In this document: one piece after another, positions 18,480 through 28,005 of the stretch
Numbering within the stretch: the stretch's first letter is position 1
Layout: each line of letters opens with the position of its first letter
Source of the DNA: Chitinophagaceae bacterium
GTDB taxonomy: Bacteria > Bacteroidota > Bacteroidia > Chitinophagales > Chitinophagaceae
Assembly: GCA_023957155.1 (NCBI GenBank)
Contig: JAMLHK010000006.1
Location: 235,751-299,750 of the forward strand
Length of the DNA stretch: 64,000 bases
Direction of reading: 5' to 3'
Program-made: the position numbers and the translations under genes
The notes under the pieces: model-generated
What the model saw: only the letters and a program-made list of their open reading frames with translations
What the model was told of the DNA's origin: nothing
Database searches by the model: none

Positions 18480-19274
18480 TCAGCTTGTTATTTCGTGAAT
18501 CAAAGCATTGGGCAACATCAGCAAAAACGGCAACCCTTTGGTGTAATCTAATTCGGGATATTCCAATCCCAATAGCCTGATATTTTTATAATATGTCTGG
18601 TGCTGTTGATAGTACATCTTTTCGCTTTGCACAAACCAGGCTTTCTCACCCAGTTTCTGAGATAAGAACCATTTTTCTATCAGCCTTGCACTTCTTCCGT
18701 TCCCGTCGTTCCACGGGTGAATTTTTACAAACACCAGGTGAATTAATGATGCATAGAAAAATACGGTTTCCACGTTCATATCTGTTTTGAGCAGAACGGC
18801 TATATCATCATATAATTTTTTCATTTCACTTTCTACTTCAAAGGGAGAAGCAGCAACATATTCAATCCGTCCGTCAGGTGTTGATACATACATATTGTGT
18901 GTGCGAAACTTACCCTGCCCGCTTTTTACCACAAGGTGCCTGCTCAACAGTTTGTGCGCTTCTGCAATATTTCCGGGAGTAAGTTCATTTGTTTTTGCAA
19001 AGGTGTAGGTATCATACAGGTCATCAATTTTTTTGGTGTAGTCGGGTAAAAATTCTATACCGAATTTTTTATGTTTAACATAGCTGTCCAGCTCAATATC
19101 CTCCCCCTCAATTTTACTGCTGAAGACAGAGGATACCGAAGTGTAAAAGCTAAAGGTATCCGTAGAAATATCTGCATCCTGTAAAGCCTCAAATGCTGCC
19201 TGCAAACCTTGGGGTACCTGTTCCATATAGGCAGGAAGCAAATCGTTTTTTATGAGTGATAAGCTATAAGTCAT
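18480..19274 (-). CDS. Fic family protein, self-inhibited type
   Basis: This 264-residue protein has a complete Fic motif, HPWNDGNGRSAR, at residues 186-197: catalytic His, the Asp for Mg, and Arg. The inhibitory helix motif SxxxEG is also present upstream, SSKIEG at 52-57, so this is a Fic protein in which the inhibitory Glu lies N-terminal to the catalytic core. Family members transfer AMP (some reverse it) to Tyr, Ser or Thr of target proteins. There is no adjacent antitoxin, as expected when inhibition is in cis. A C-terminal extension after residue 205 has no known motif. It is transcribed alone, 80 bp upstream of the amidotransferase operon. Confidence 0.9.
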   Translation of the reverse strand: MTYSLSLIKNDLLPAYMEQVPQGLQAAFEALQDADISTDTFSFYTSVSSVFSSKIEGEDIELDSYVKHKKFGIEFLPDYTKKIDDLYDTYTFAKTNELTPGNIAEAHKLLSRHLVVKSGQGKFRTHNMYVSTPDGRIEYVAASPFEVESEMKKLYDDIAVLLKTDMNVETVFFYASLIHLVFVKIHPWNDGNGRSARLIEKWFLSQKLGEKAWFVQSEKMYYQQHQTYYKNIRLLGLEYPELDYTKGLPFLLMLPNALIHEITS

Positions 19275-19504
19275 GATTTTTCTTGTTGTGCCGTTTCAAT
19301 ATAGTCTGTATGTTGCCTGCCTGTCAATGCCTTCCGCTACGTTGTTTTTGCAGTACGGTTGTCCTGTGCCTGTGCATTACCCCTATATAGCCGTCATATT
19401 TCCGGTATTTTTAATTCAAAGTAAGCATTTTTAAATAGAATTATTTTGCTCTTATCCCGGGTATCAGCGGTTTTAACCCGTCAATTTTTTATCTTGCGCC
19501 AAGC

Positions 19505-20188
19505 ATGAAAAAGTATGAAGATGAATACCGGCATAAAGGCATGCGCAGCAAATTAGTCGCTTCCCTCAAAGGGAAAGGCATCTCGGACCTCAAAGTGCTG
19601 GATGCAATGAATAAAATTCCCCGCCATTTTTTTATGGACCTGGCTTTTGACCAGATTGCCTATGAAGACAGGGCATTCCCCATTGGGGAAGGTCAGACCA
19701 TTTCACAGCCGTATACGGTGGCTTATCAAACCCAGTTGCTGGAGATAAAGCCTTTTGATAAAATATTGGAAATTGGTACCGGCAGCGCCTATCAAAGTGT
19801 AGTACTGGCAGAATTGGGGGCGCAGGTATATACTATAGAACGGCAAAAAAAACTGTTCGATGCCAATAAAAATTTTTCTTTCCTGAAAAAATACCCGGGA
19901 ATAAAATTCTTTTATGGCGATGGATTTGAAGGACTGCCGACCTTTGCACCTTTTGATAAGATACTGATAACAGCCGCTGCTCCGCAAATACCCCCTAAGC
20001 TGGTGGAACAGTTAAAAGCAGGAGGAAAGATGGTCATACCCGTGGATGAAGAGCATGCGCAACGCATGATGAGGATTACCAAAAGAGCGGACGATACACT
20101 GGAAGAAGAAAGATTTGATTTTTTTTCCTTTGTTCCCATGCTGGAGGGCAAAACAAACGGGAAGGACAATAATCAGCAGCGCCACTGA
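19505..20188 (+). CDS. pcm: Protein-L-isoaspartate O-methyltransferase
   Basis: This 227-residue SAM-dependent enzyme has the family signatures IPRHFF, TISQPYTVA (about 75-83), the SAM motif ILEIGTGSAYQSVVLAEL (about 92-109), and DKILITAAAPQIPPKLVEQL. It methylates isoaspartyl residues in aged proteins so that they can be repaired. The motif I turn reads GTGSAYQS where most members have GTGSGYQ(T/A), a small change that should not abolish activity. The start at 19505 gives the usual MxxKYEDEYRHKGMRSKLV opening. It is divergent from the Fic gene and convergent with the TonB-dependent receptor. Confidence 0.93.
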   Translation: MKKYEDEYRHKGMRSKLVASLKGKGISDLKVLDAMNKIPRHFFMDLAFDQIAYEDRAFPIGEGQTISQPYTVAYQTQLLEIKPFDKILEIGTGSAYQSVVLAELGAQVYTIERQKKLFDANKNFSFLKKYPGIKFFYGDGFEGLPTFAPFDKILITAAAPQIPPKLVEQLKAGGKMVIPVDEEHAQRMMRITKRADDTLEEERFDFFSFVPMLEGKTNGKDNNQQRH

Positions 20189-20228
20189 GTTAAGGCTCAA
20201 TGGCGCTGCCGGATTATAATGCTTTTTT
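20176..20228 (+). terminator. Hairpin between convergent genes
   Basis: GCAGCGCCA (20176-20184) pairs with TGGCGCTGC (20201-20209), and the stop codon of pcm lies within the loop. A T-run begins only at 20223, so the fit to an intrinsic terminator is loose. Confidence 0.4.
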
Positions 20229-20240
20229 CTTATTCCCTAC

Positions 20241-22835
20241 TTACGGGATCATATCGTCCCCGCCGTCCGTTCCTGTTCTGTTGTTCTTCCGCCTGAAAAG
20301 GGATACGTCAAACTTCCCGAAACGGTAAGAAAAATTAAGTCTGAATACCAGCCCGTCTCTTTTTCTCCACATGTCCTGGATAAATACACTATTCTCCGAA
20401 TGGGCATCATATATGCGGGTTTTGAAGATGTCGTTTACGCTTAGGGTTACAGATGCTTTTTTGTCTTTCATGAATTCTTTCCGGACAGCCATATCTACTC
20501 CATAATTCGGGTTAATATATCCCTGGGCAGCACCATTAGAGCCACCAAAAAATCCGCCTCCTCCGCGTCCGCCTCCGCCACCCCCCTGCGGTACCAGCGT
20601 ACGGGACTGGTAATCTCCCGAAAGCTGTATGCTGTAATTAGCAGGAAGTTTAAAGTTGACATTCATTTTACCGAAAAATGCCCAGCGATCGTTTACTCCC
20701 AACAGCTGGTCTAACCCGCTGTTATCAATCCTGGCATTATAAAAATTCAGGTTGGTGGTTACATCCATCCATTCGGCGAGTGGATTTTTAGAAGTAAATT
20801 CCAGGCCGAAAGAGCGGCTTGAGTTGGCGTTAATATAGGAAGTAACCATTGCCGAATCTAATTTTCCATCGGGTAAGGGAACATCATATTGTCTGCTCTG
20901 GTAGCGCGTGATCAGGTTATTGGTTTGTTTAAAATATGCAGAGGTAAGAAGGCTATGTCCTTTTCCGAGGGATTTATTATAGTTGAGTTCAAAGGAATTG
21001 GTAAACTCGGGCTTTAAGCCGGGGTTGCCCACACTGATATTCAGTAGGTCTGATACATCATAGTAGGGGATCAGGTTCCAGAAGCTCGGCCGGTTTATCC
21101 GGCGGGAGTAGTTCAATTGCAGGTCCTGTCCCGGGCTCAGCGTTTGAGTAAGGAATACACTTGGGAAAAATTCTATAGGATAGCTGTTGGCAAAGGTTTC
21201 ACCCGTGCTGATCAGCGTTCCTTTATATTTGGAGCTTTCTGCCCGTAAACCCAGTTGGTAGGAAAAATGTTCTCCTATCCTGTTTGCATACGTAGTGTAA
21301 GCGGCATATACCTGGTCGTTGTATTTATAATTGGTACTTGCCGAAGGGATAACAAGGAATTGATGTGTTGAATAATCAAAAGCAGTGTTTTCGCTTATTG
21401 TTTTATTATCCCTGATGGCAGCCCGTAAGCCGCTTTCAAATTTTCCTTTCTTTACAGGAGTGGTATAATCAGATTGTATAGTCCAGAACGTAGTGCTGCC
21501 GGAGCCGGTTATCCGCTGCAGGGCAGGATCTCCCAAAATACTTCCATTGCTGTTATAGTATTGGGTGGAATAATCACCTGCTCCTGAATTTGAGTTGGTA
21601 TTGTAATTGAAATCGGCTGTAAGTTCACGTCCCTGTTTGGGAAACAAATGTTTATATCCCAGCGCCGGTCCGAAGCTCCTGAACTTACGCTTGTTGGTAG
21701 TCGTTCTGATCGCATCCTGGGTGGTTGCCGGAGAAGACAGGGTATCAATATGGATGTTATCCGTCTGGTTATTGTTAAACTGTCCGTTGGGCAGCGCCAC
21801 AGATAAGGTAAACGAGTTACGGTTGTCCATCAGGTAATCGAATCCTATTCTGCCAAATATAAACTGCCCGCTATGGGTTGAATTACTGGATTGATTGAGA
21901 ATGGTATTTTTAAATTTGTCGGCGTAGATATTTTCACGGTAGGTATATCCCCTGCTAAGGCTTTTACGCTGGTTCATGTTCAATCCCAGGAAGAAATTAA
22001 ACTTACCCTGTTTAACATTAATATCGCCTCCTGCATTCATCCTTCCTCTGGAGTCAATCCCCGCTCTCAGGCTCCCGTTGTAGCCTGCTTTACGATTTTT
22101 TTTCAGCACCACGTTCAGTATGCCGGCGGTTCCCCCGGAAGCATCGAACTTAGCCGAAGGATTGGTAATGATTTCCACGCTTTCTATCGCATCTGCCGGT
22201 ATCTGATCCAGGGTGAGTGTTGTTGGTCTTCCGTCCACGAAAATTGTTGGCGCTGAGTTACGTAAAGTAACGTTACCATCAATATCCACATTAACGCCGG
22301 GCACATTCTTCATGATTTCAGTGGCGGTTTGCCCGGTGGTGGTAATATTTTTATCTACATTAAATATTTTCCTGTCAACGCCCATCTGGAACATGGGTTT
22401 TGTAGCCACAATGGTCACTTCGCCCAGTTGCTGTATATCGGCTTCTAATTTAATATTGCCCAGGTCTTTTTCGATGCTGCGCTGATCAAACTGCACGATT
22501 TTTTCAACAGGGGTATAACCGATGGCAGATACGGTAAGACGGAATTGACCCATCATCGGTATATTTTCCATACTAAACTCTCCCTTGGCATTGGTAAGCT
22601 GTCCTCCAATGGTCACATCTCTTCTTTTTCCCGAAGAATCCGGCCTGGATTGAATAAGGAGAATAGAAGCGGCATCAATGCCTTTGTTGGTGGCGGCATC
22701 AACAATTTTACCGTAGAACCTGCCTGTGCTCATCATGCCTTCTCTCTTTGCACCGAAATTTCCGCTGCGTTGGGGTTGCTGGGCCGACAGACTAACTGAA
22801 AGCGTACAAAACAGAAAAGATAAAAAAAGTCTCAT
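20241..22835 (-). CDS. TonB-dependent receptor, outer membrane beta-barrel type
   Basis: This 864-residue protein has a signal peptide (1-18). A carboxypeptidase-regulatory-like domain follows (about 35-125, GRFYGKIVDAATNKGIDAASILL). Next come a plug domain (about 130-240, GVDRKIFNVDKNITTTGQTATEIMKNVPGV) and a long beta-barrel ending RLNFSYRFGKFD. A glycine-rich run (GGGGGGRGGGGFFGG) lies in one late loop. It belongs to the 'outer membrane beta-barrel family' of receptors rather than the SusC group, and no SusD partner is adjacent. A substrate cannot be assigned. Energy would come from TonB-ExbBD encoded elsewhere. Confidence 0.9.
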   Translation of the reverse strand: MRLFLSFLFCTLSVSLSAQQPQRSGNFGAKREGMMSTGRFYGKIVDAATNKGIDAASILLIQSRPDSSGKRRDVTIGGQLTNAKGEFSMENIPMMGQFRLTVSAIGYTPVEKIVQFDQRSIEKDLGNIKLEADIQQLGEVTIVATKPMFQMGVDRKIFNVDKNITTTGQTATEIMKNVPGVNVDIDGNVTLRNSAPTIFVDGRPTTLTLDQIPADAIESVEIITNPSAKFDASGGTAGILNVVLKKNRKAGYNGSLRAGIDSRGRMNAGGDINVKQGKFNFFLGLNMNQRKSLSRGYTYRENIYADKFKNTILNQSSNSTHSGQFIFGRIGFDYLMDNRNSFTLSVALPNGQFNNNQTDNIHIDTLSSPATTQDAIRTTTNKRKFRSFGPALGYKHLFPKQGRELTADFNYNTNSNSGAGDYSTQYYNSNGSILGDPALQRITGSGSTTFWTIQSDYTTPVKKGKFESGLRAAIRDNKTISENTAFDYSTHQFLVIPSASTNYKYNDQVYAAYTTYANRIGEHFSYQLGLRAESSKYKGTLISTGETFANSYPIEFFPSVFLTQTLSPGQDLQLNYSRRINRPSFWNLIPYYDVSDLLNISVGNPGLKPEFTNSFELNYNKSLGKGHSLLTSAYFKQTNNLITRYQSRQYDVPLPDGKLDSAMVTSYINANSSRSFGLEFTSKNPLAEWMDVTTNLNFYNARIDNSGLDQLLGVNDRWAFFGKMNVNFKLPANYSIQLSGDYQSRTLVPQGGGGGGRGGGGFFGGSNGAAQGYINPNYGVDMAVRKEFMKDKKASVTLSVNDIFKTRIYDAHSENSVFIQDMWRKRDGLVFRLNFSYRFGKFDVSLFRRKNNRTGTDGGDDMIP

Positions 22836-23107
22836 TCTTAATTATGTTTTTAACCTGCAGTTTTATCCTGATACAAAAAGGTATGGTATCAATGATCTGC
22901 CGGTTGTTGAAACTCAAAATTCAGGCTATTATTATGAAGCGTGATCTTATTGGTATCAGCGGCAAAAATAAGCCTATAAGAGGGGGTTGATAAAGGATTT
23001 ACGTTAATAAACGTTAAAGGTATGTTCGCTCCATGTTCGCTTTTAATCCGGGTATTCGGGGTGGTTATTCCCAAAACGGGTAAAAATATAAAATGGACGA
23101 TTCAAAT

Positions 23108-23138
23108 TTTGCATGCATGTATTTTTCTTCTATTTTTG
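23108..23138 (+). promoter_or_regulatory. Promoter of tRNA-His
   Basis: TTTG at 23108-23111, a 19 bp spacer and TATTTTTG at 23131-23138 match the Bacteroidota primary-sigma consensus exactly. The tRNA begins 15 bp downstream. The rest of the 22836-23107 gap upstream of the receptor gene shows nothing I can name. Confidence 0.75.
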
Positions 23139-23153
23139 CAGCCCGGCAAAACG

Positions 23154-23227
23154 GTGGCTGTAGCTCAGCTGGTTAGAGCATCAGATTGTGGTTCTGAGGG
23201 TCGTGGGTTCGAGTCCCATTAGCCACC
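23154..23227 (+). tRNA. tRNA-His (GTG)
   Basis: It folds as a complete cloverleaf. The acceptor stem is GTGGCTG with TAGCCAC, the D-arm contains AGCTCAGCTGGTTAGAGC, the anticodon stem is TCAGA/TCTGA around loop TTGTGGT with anticodon GTG, and the T-loop is GTTCGAGTC. G23153 and C23227 can supply the extra G-1:C73 pair that marks histidine tRNAs. Confidence 0.95.
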
Positions 23228-23235
23228 CCTCCAGC

Positions 23236-23273
23236 GAGGGCATATTTTGACAAAAGATATGCCCTCTTTTTTT
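23236..23273 (+). terminator. Intrinsic terminator of tRNA-His
   Basis: GAGGGCATAT pairs with ATATGCCCTC (10 bp perfect stem, 11-base loop) and is followed by TTTTTTT. Confidence 0.9.
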
Positions 23274-23365
23274 ATCTCCCTTCTTTTTTATACATTTTGC
23301 AAATCCTTGGCTATTTCGTTGATGTTCCCGGCAACATAAGTGTATTATTTCCGTTATTTTTGATT

Positions 23366-25528
23366 ATGCAAAAAGTGTTGAAGTATATGTTTAATAAAAA
23401 ATCTTTGCCGGTAGTACTGGTTATCTTTGTTGCGGGAATTTTTGTAGCGTTTCAAACCATAGGATTAGGAAAACCACCGGCTACCAAATATGAAAAAATA
23501 TTAAGGCAGGTAGGGGTGATGCTTGAACAGGGACATTATAGTCCGAAGAAAATTGATGATGCGTTTTCAAAGGAAGTCTTTCTGAAATATTTTGAAGCCA
23601 TTGACCCGGAGAAGCAATTGTTTTTACAGTCCGACCTGGATCATCTCAGACCGTATGAGGATAAAATTGATGATGAAATTCATGGTGCTTCTTTAAAATC
23701 TTTTCAGGCTATAAATGATGTGTACGTAAAAAGACTAAATGAGTATTTAGCTTCTTACAGGGGGTTGCTGGAAAAGCCGTTTAATTTTGATACCGATGAA
23801 ACCTTTATTGATGATAAATCAAAAACGAGCTTCCCTGCTACGGAAAAAGAACGTATGGAAACCTGGAGGAAACGTTTAAAGTACCAGGTGCTGATAAGAT
23901 ACGCCGACCTGATTGCAGGCAATGAAAAAAGTAAGGGGCAAAAAGATTTTAAGCCCCGCACCCATACCGAGATGGAAAAAGAGGCGAGAGAGAAAGTGGT
24001 TCAGTCTACTGACCGGATAGCTGGAAGGCTGAAAAATAAATTTACCGAGGAAGATCGTTTCAGTGAGTTTGTGAATACGATTACAACCTGCATGGACCCG
24101 CATACCACTTTCATGCCACCTATTGAAAAAAGGTCATTTGACGAGCACATGAGTGGCAGGTTTTATGGAATCGGGGCTTCGCTGAGGCAGGAAGACGGTA
24201 ATATAAAGATTGTGGCTTTAGTAACAGGAAGCCCTGCCTGGAAATCCGGCCAGGTACAGATCGGAGATGTGATTGCCAAGGTGGGCCAGGGTAACGAGGA
24301 ACCTCAGGATATGGCCGGTTATGATACGGAAGACGCTGTTAAAATTATCCGTGGAAAAAAAGGTACCGAAGTCAGGTTAACGTTGAAAAGAGCGGATGGA
24401 ACTACAAAAACGGTATCTCTCATCCGGGATGAAATTGTGCTGGATGAAACTTTTGCCAGGAGTGCTGTTGTTAATGAAGGTGCGAGAAAAATCGGTTATA
24501 TTTTCCTGCCTGAGTTTTATGCGGATTGGGAACGCCCTAATGGTGCGAAGTCTGCAGAGGATGTGGCGAAAGAAATTCAAAAGCTGAAAGATCAGCAGGT
24601 AGATGGCATTATTATGGACCTGCGTAATAATGGCGGGGGATCTTTATTTGATGTCATACAGATGGTAGGATTGTTCATTGATGAAGGACCGGTCGTGCAG
24701 GTAAAAGACAGGCAGGGCAGTCCATCGGTTTTGCGCGATAAGGATAAAGGGGTATTGTACGATGGACCGTTAGCCGTGATGGTAAATGAATTTAGCGCTT
24801 CGGCTTCGGAAATCTTTGCTGCTGCTATACAGGATTATAAAAGAGGAGTAATTATAGGCAGTTCTTCTACATACGGCAAGGGTACCGTGCAAAGAAATAT
24901 AGGGCTGGATGGCGGTCGTAACGGGCTTCTGGTATCTAATGATGATGATCCCGCTGCTAACCTGGGTACAATAAAGCTGACCCTGCAGAAGTTTTACCGG
25001 ATCAATGGGGGATCAACCCAGCTTAAAGGTGTAACGCCGGATATCGTATTACCCGACCAGTTTGAATATCTCCGGTATCGTGAAAAGGACAATCCCGATG
25101 CATTGCAATGGGATGAGATAGCGAGGGCAAAGTATGCAACCTGGAGCAATGGAGCAGATATTACCGCAATAAAGGCTGCAGAAGAAAAAAGAATACAAAG
25201 CGATAGTGTGTTTGAGCAAATAAAAGCGAACACGGAACTGCTTGCCCGGTTAAATGATAAGGAGTATACGCTTAATCTTAAAAAATACCAGGAAGAGCAG
25301 AAACAGATCCGGGAAATTGTCCGTCAGATAGATAAGCTTACCAAAACAGAAAGGCCTAACCCGATAGAATTACTGCCCGCTGATGTAGCCAGGTTTTCGG
25401 GTGATACCGCTAAACAGGAGCGCCAGGATCTTTGGCTTAAAGCGTTGAAATCTGATATTTATCTTAATGAAACTGTAAGTATTGTAAATAATATCATCAG
25501 CCAGAATGCGATCGTAAAGTCAAAATAA
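23366..25528 (+). CDS. C-terminal processing (tail-specific) protease, family S41
   Basis: This 720-residue protein starts at MQKVLKYMFNKKS; the ATG at 23387 is an equally likely start because a TATTTTTG element lies at 23355-23362. A signal anchor at the N-terminus is followed by the Prc N-terminal domain (about 40-215) and a PDZ domain (about 235-330, GASLRQEDGNIKIVALVTGSPAWKSG). The S41 core (about 340-560) carries the catalytic Ser in NEFSASASEIFAAAI and the Lys in GSSSTYGKGTVQ. A DUF3340-like helical tail closes it. It degrades or matures periplasmic proteins from their C-terminus. It is a single gene that converges with the aldolase. Confidence 0.93.
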   Translation: MQKVLKYMFNKKSLPVVLVIFVAGIFVAFQTIGLGKPPATKYEKILRQVGVMLEQGHYSPKKIDDAFSKEVFLKYFEAIDPEKQLFLQSDLDHLRPYEDKIDDEIHGASLKSFQAINDVYVKRLNEYLASYRGLLEKPFNFDTDETFIDDKSKTSFPATEKERMETWRKRLKYQVLIRYADLIAGNEKSKGQKDFKPRTHTEMEKEAREKVVQSTDRIAGRLKNKFTEEDRFSEFVNTITTCMDPHTTFMPPIEKRSFDEHMSGRFYGIGASLRQEDGNIKIVALVTGSPAWKSGQVQIGDVIAKVGQGNEEPQDMAGYDTEDAVKIIRGKKGTEVRLTLKRADGTTKTVSLIRDEIVLDETFARSAVVNEGARKIGYIFLPEFYADWERPNGAKSAEDVAKEIQKLKDQQVDGIIMDLRNNGGGSLFDVIQMVGLFIDEGPVVQVKDRQGSPSVLRDKDKGVLYDGPLAVMVNEFSASASEIFAAAIQDYKRGVIIGSSSTYGKGTVQRNIGLDGGRNGLLVSNDDDPAANLGTIKLTLQKFYRINGGSTQLKGVTPDIVLPDQFEYLRYREKDNPDALQWDEIARAKYATWSNGADITAIKAAEEKRIQSDSVFEQIKANTELLARLNDKEYTLNLKKYQEEQKQIREIVRQIDKLTKTERPNPIELLPADVARFSGDTAKQERQDLWLKALKSDIYLNETVSIVNNIISQNAIVKSK

Positions 25529-25552
25529 ATCGCTGTTTAAGCCTAAGTCATT

Positions 25553-25585
25553 AAAAAAAATCCCGGAAAGTTCCGGGATTTTTTT
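25553..25585. terminator. Bidirectional intrinsic terminator
   Basis: TCCCGGAA (25561-25568) pairs with TTCCGGGA (25571-25578). The stem is flanked by eight As on the left and seven Ts on the right, so it can stop transcripts from the protease gene (+) and from the aldolase gene (-), whose stop codon lies inside the T-run. Confidence 0.9.
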
Positions 25586-26240
25586 AATGCTGCATTTTCT
25601 TCGCATCCTCTAAAAACTTGGCTAACCCGATATCGGTTAAGGGATGTTTCAATAAACCTAAAATAGAATCCAGCGGGCAGGTACATACGTTTGCCCCCAG
25701 TTCTGCAGCTCTTACAATATGTAATGCATTACGTATGGAAGCTGCCAGTATCTGGGTTTTAAATCCCTGCTGTGCATAGATATGGGCAATCTGTCCGATC
25801 AGTTCCATACCATCCCAGCCGCTGTCGTCAATCCTGCCAATAAAAGGAGAAACGTAAAGTGCTCCCGCCTTGGCAGCCAGGATGGCCTGTCCGGCAGAAA
25901 ATACCAACGTACAATTGGTCCTGATGCCGTTGTCAGAAAACCATTTCATGGCTTTTACCCCTTCTTTGATCATAGGTACTTTCACTACAATGTTGGGGTG
26001 AATGGCTGCCAGCTCTTTTCCTTCGGCTACCATGCCTTCAAAATCTGTTGAAAATACTTCGGCGCTTACATCTCCGTCTACTATTTCACAGATGGTTTTA
26101 TAATGATTTTTTATAGCATCGTGTCCTTTAACGCCTTCTTTAGCCATCAGGGAAGGATTGGTGGTAATACCATCTAATATACCTAATGCATGGGCCTCCT
26201 TAATCTGGGCGAGATTGGCTGTGTCAAGAAAAAATTTCAT
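25584..26240 (-). CDS. fsa: Fructose-6-phosphate aldolase / transaldolase-like
   Basis: This 218-residue enzyme is the length of the short TalC/FSA group rather than full transaldolase (over 310). It opens [16 protein letters not shown], then [12 protein letters not shown] (about 25-36). The Schiff-base lysine is Lys87 in VVKVPM, followed by [19 protein letters not shown] and SPFIGRIDD. It either splits fructose 6-phosphate into dihydroxyacetone and glyceraldehyde 3-phosphate or acts as a transaldolase in the pentose phosphate pathway; sequence alone does not decide. The SRP RNA gene lies 65 bp upstream on the same strand. Confidence 0.92.
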   Translation of the reverse strand: MKFFLDTANLAQIKEAHALGILDGITTNPSLMAKEGVKGHDAIKNHYKTICEIVDGDVSAEVFSTDFEGMVAEGKELAAIHPNIVVKVPMIKEGVKAMKWFSDNGIRTNCTLVFSAGQAILAAKAGALYVSPFIGRIDDSGWDGMELIGQIAHIYAQQGFKTQILAASIRNALHIVRAAELGANVCTCPLDSILGLLKHPLTDIGLAKFLEDAKKMQH

Positions 26241-26305
26241 AATCGGTTTGGTTTTATGTGTTGAGCGGATGGAAAATCCGGCTGCGAATATACAAAAATA
26301 GAAAA

Positions 26306-26400
26306 GGCAAGTTACTTACATCGCACCGCTACAACCGCCTACCCTTGCTACCTTCCGGTCCTGGGGGAGTTCAGCAGGAGCTGGTCGTATAAGACTTGCC
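26306..26400 (-). ncRNA. ffs: Signal recognition particle RNA (4.5S, small type)
   Basis: On the minus strand this 95-nt RNA opens GGCAAGTCTTATACGACCAG and closes GTAAGTAACTTGCC, so its ends pair. The centre carries the universally conserved SRP RNA apical region: CTCCTGCTGAACTCCCCCAG, then GACCGGAAGGTAGCAAGGGT with the GGAA tetraloop. It lacks the Alu domain, as in other short bacterial forms. It binds Ffh and guides membrane-protein targeting. A consensus promoter precedes it. Confidence 0.93.
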
Positions 26401-26404
26401 TCGG

Positions 26405-26435
26405 CAAAGATACGGAGGAAGGATCAAAAGACAAA
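26405..26435 (-). promoter_or_regulatory. Promoter of SRP RNA
   Basis: On the minus strand TTTG (26435-26432), a 19 bp spacer and TATCTTTG (26412-26405) match the Bacteroidota consensus. The RNA starts 5 bp after the -7 element. Confidence 0.75.
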
Positions 26436-26669
26436 TTACAAGAACCAAATAAAATCCGAAATCCAAAGCTCTAAATCCGAAGGAAGCTGAGGCAACATGG
26501 TTAAAGTATTCTCCTCTGCGTCCTTGCTTCGTGGCGAACGCCGCGTGAAACAGTCTTAAAAGCACCAATATCCAAATAAAATTAAAATCAGAAATCAACA
26601 AATCAGAAATCAATAATGGCTATGGGCTATCAGCCCTTTTCAAATTTCAAATCTTAAATCTCAAATTAT
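26436..26669. repeat. A-rich dispersed intergenic repeat, copy 1
   Basis: This stretch is low-complexity 'aaatccgaaatc' text. It shares the phrase CAGAAATCAACAAATCAGAAATC (26588-26610) and phrases such as GCACCAATATCCAAA and GGCTATGGGCTATCAGCC with the gap at 58900-59215. It encodes nothing plausible. It lies between the SRP RNA promoter and the 3' end of the T9SS plug gene. Confidence 0.55.
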
Positions 26670-27962
26670 CTAAAACTGCCCGGGGCGGTTCGTCATTGAA
26701 TTCATGAGAGTTACGTTCATTAACTGGTCATATCTTCCCCCTAATTCACGGTAATATACCAGCAGGGTATACTGGTTTTCCGCTTCCCAGATATTGCCTT
26801 CTGTTTCGTCTGTAACGAATTTAGGAAGATTACTTTTGTCATCCCGCAGTCCGTAAGCATAGTCGTAATAGCCCTGTTTCAGCTGCAGGGTCGTTTCATA
26901 TACGTTTTCGCGGGGGTTCCAGCTCATTTTTGCCCCCTCATCTTTTCCATAATTGGTTATCTGTCCTATAAGATAGAGATCTTTTGGATAAGGCCGGTTG
27001 CCCGGGGGATAATAGGAGAAATGAACCGTAGCGTAGTCTGCGTTCCAGTATGGATTTACATTTTCGTTGGTTAAGGCTGCATAAATGCCATTATAATCTT
27101 TATAATAGATATACCGGTCGGAATTGCGTGAGCGGTCAGGCGTTACAAACAGGTTATAAGCGGTATTGGTATTTTCCTGTCGTTGTATCCGGTCGCTAAG
27201 TAAACGGAAGCTGGTTAAATCGAGCCATCTCCATTCCCGCATGGCAGGGAGAATACCGTCTTTTTCGGTATTGTATTCCAGGATGTTGTTACGGACAACA
27301 GTCGGTTTAATGTTTTCTATGCAGTTGTCCCAGCGGTTATTTTGTAATATCACCACTTTAATTTGCTGCTGGGGATAGCTGACATTCAGCCTTCCTGCGT
27401 TTACGGTAAACTGAATTTTTTGATGTGTTCTGAAAAACTGCTGTCCAAAGGGTTGCTGAACCTGGGCAGATACGGCGATACCTGCACCTACGACTAAAAA
27501 TCTCCTGGTGAATACGAGCCTGGACGTATCCCCGTCTAAAAAAACTTTAATGATATAATTCCCTGCTTTGATGGGGGTAATGTCCCTGTTGGGAAAGGTT
27601 AAATAGTAATGGGTATACCTGGTGAGTGTTTGGGCAGACCGGCGGTAATTACTGATGCGCTGGTTCGTGTATCCTTTGGCATAGTCGAAGTAGCCCATTT
27701 GTACAGCCGACCAGTCGGCATTGCGTAATTCAATGTTATAGTAATAGTTTTTAACATCGCCGTCCATATCGTCAAAGTCCAGTTGCAGCAGGTCGTTACT
27801 ATTTAATTTGATTATAGGATAAGCGGTTTGATCTCCGTAAGGGTTAAGCTGAACAGTTTTAATATTGGGGTGAAAGATCTGATCCGGTTCCCGCTGTGCC
27901 TGTGCATGAAAGCAAAAAAGAAAGGGGAGTAACAAACCTGTGGTAAAGTATCGCTTATACAT
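26670..27962 (-). CDS. Type IX secretion system plug protein (DUF5103)
   Basis: This 430-residue protein has a signal peptide (1-22, ending in AQAQ). The DUF5103 features are IKTVQLNPYGDQTAYPII (about 34-51), a Trp/Tyr-rich N-terminal beta domain with DWSAVQMGYFDYAKGY, the segment RRFLVVGAGIAVSAQV, and a C-terminal immunoglobulin-like half with LYLIGQITNYGKDEGAKM and YETTLQLKQGYYDYAYG. In Flavobacterium the homologue closes the SprA translocon pore when it is not loaded. It is consistent with the T9SS cargo encoded at 6968. It is transcribed divergently from the permease gene with only 43 bp between them. Confidence 0.85.
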   Translation of the reverse strand: MYKRYFTTGLLLPFLFCFHAQAQREPDQIFHPNIKTVQLNPYGDQTAYPIIKLNSNDLLQLDFDDMDGDVKNYYYNIELRNADWSAVQMGYFDYAKGYTNQRISNYRRSAQTLTRYTHYYLTFPNRDITPIKAGNYIIKVFLDGDTSRLVFTRRFLVVGAGIAVSAQVQQPFGQQFFRTHQKIQFTVNAGRLNVSYPQQQIKVVILQNNRWDNCIENIKPTVVRNNILEYNTEKDGILPAMREWRWLDLTSFRLLSDRIQRQENTNTAYNLFVTPDRSRNSDRYIYYKDYNGIYAALTNENVNPYWNADYATVHFSYYPPGNRPYPKDLYLIGQITNYGKDEGAKMSWNPRENVYETTLQLKQGYYDYAYGLRDDKSNLPKFVTDETEGNIWEAENQYTLLVYYRELGGRYDQLMNVTLMNSMTNRPGQF

Positions 27963-28005
27963 CGGCTAATTCTTTTATCTTCACAATTTAGTAAAATAGC
28001 AGGGA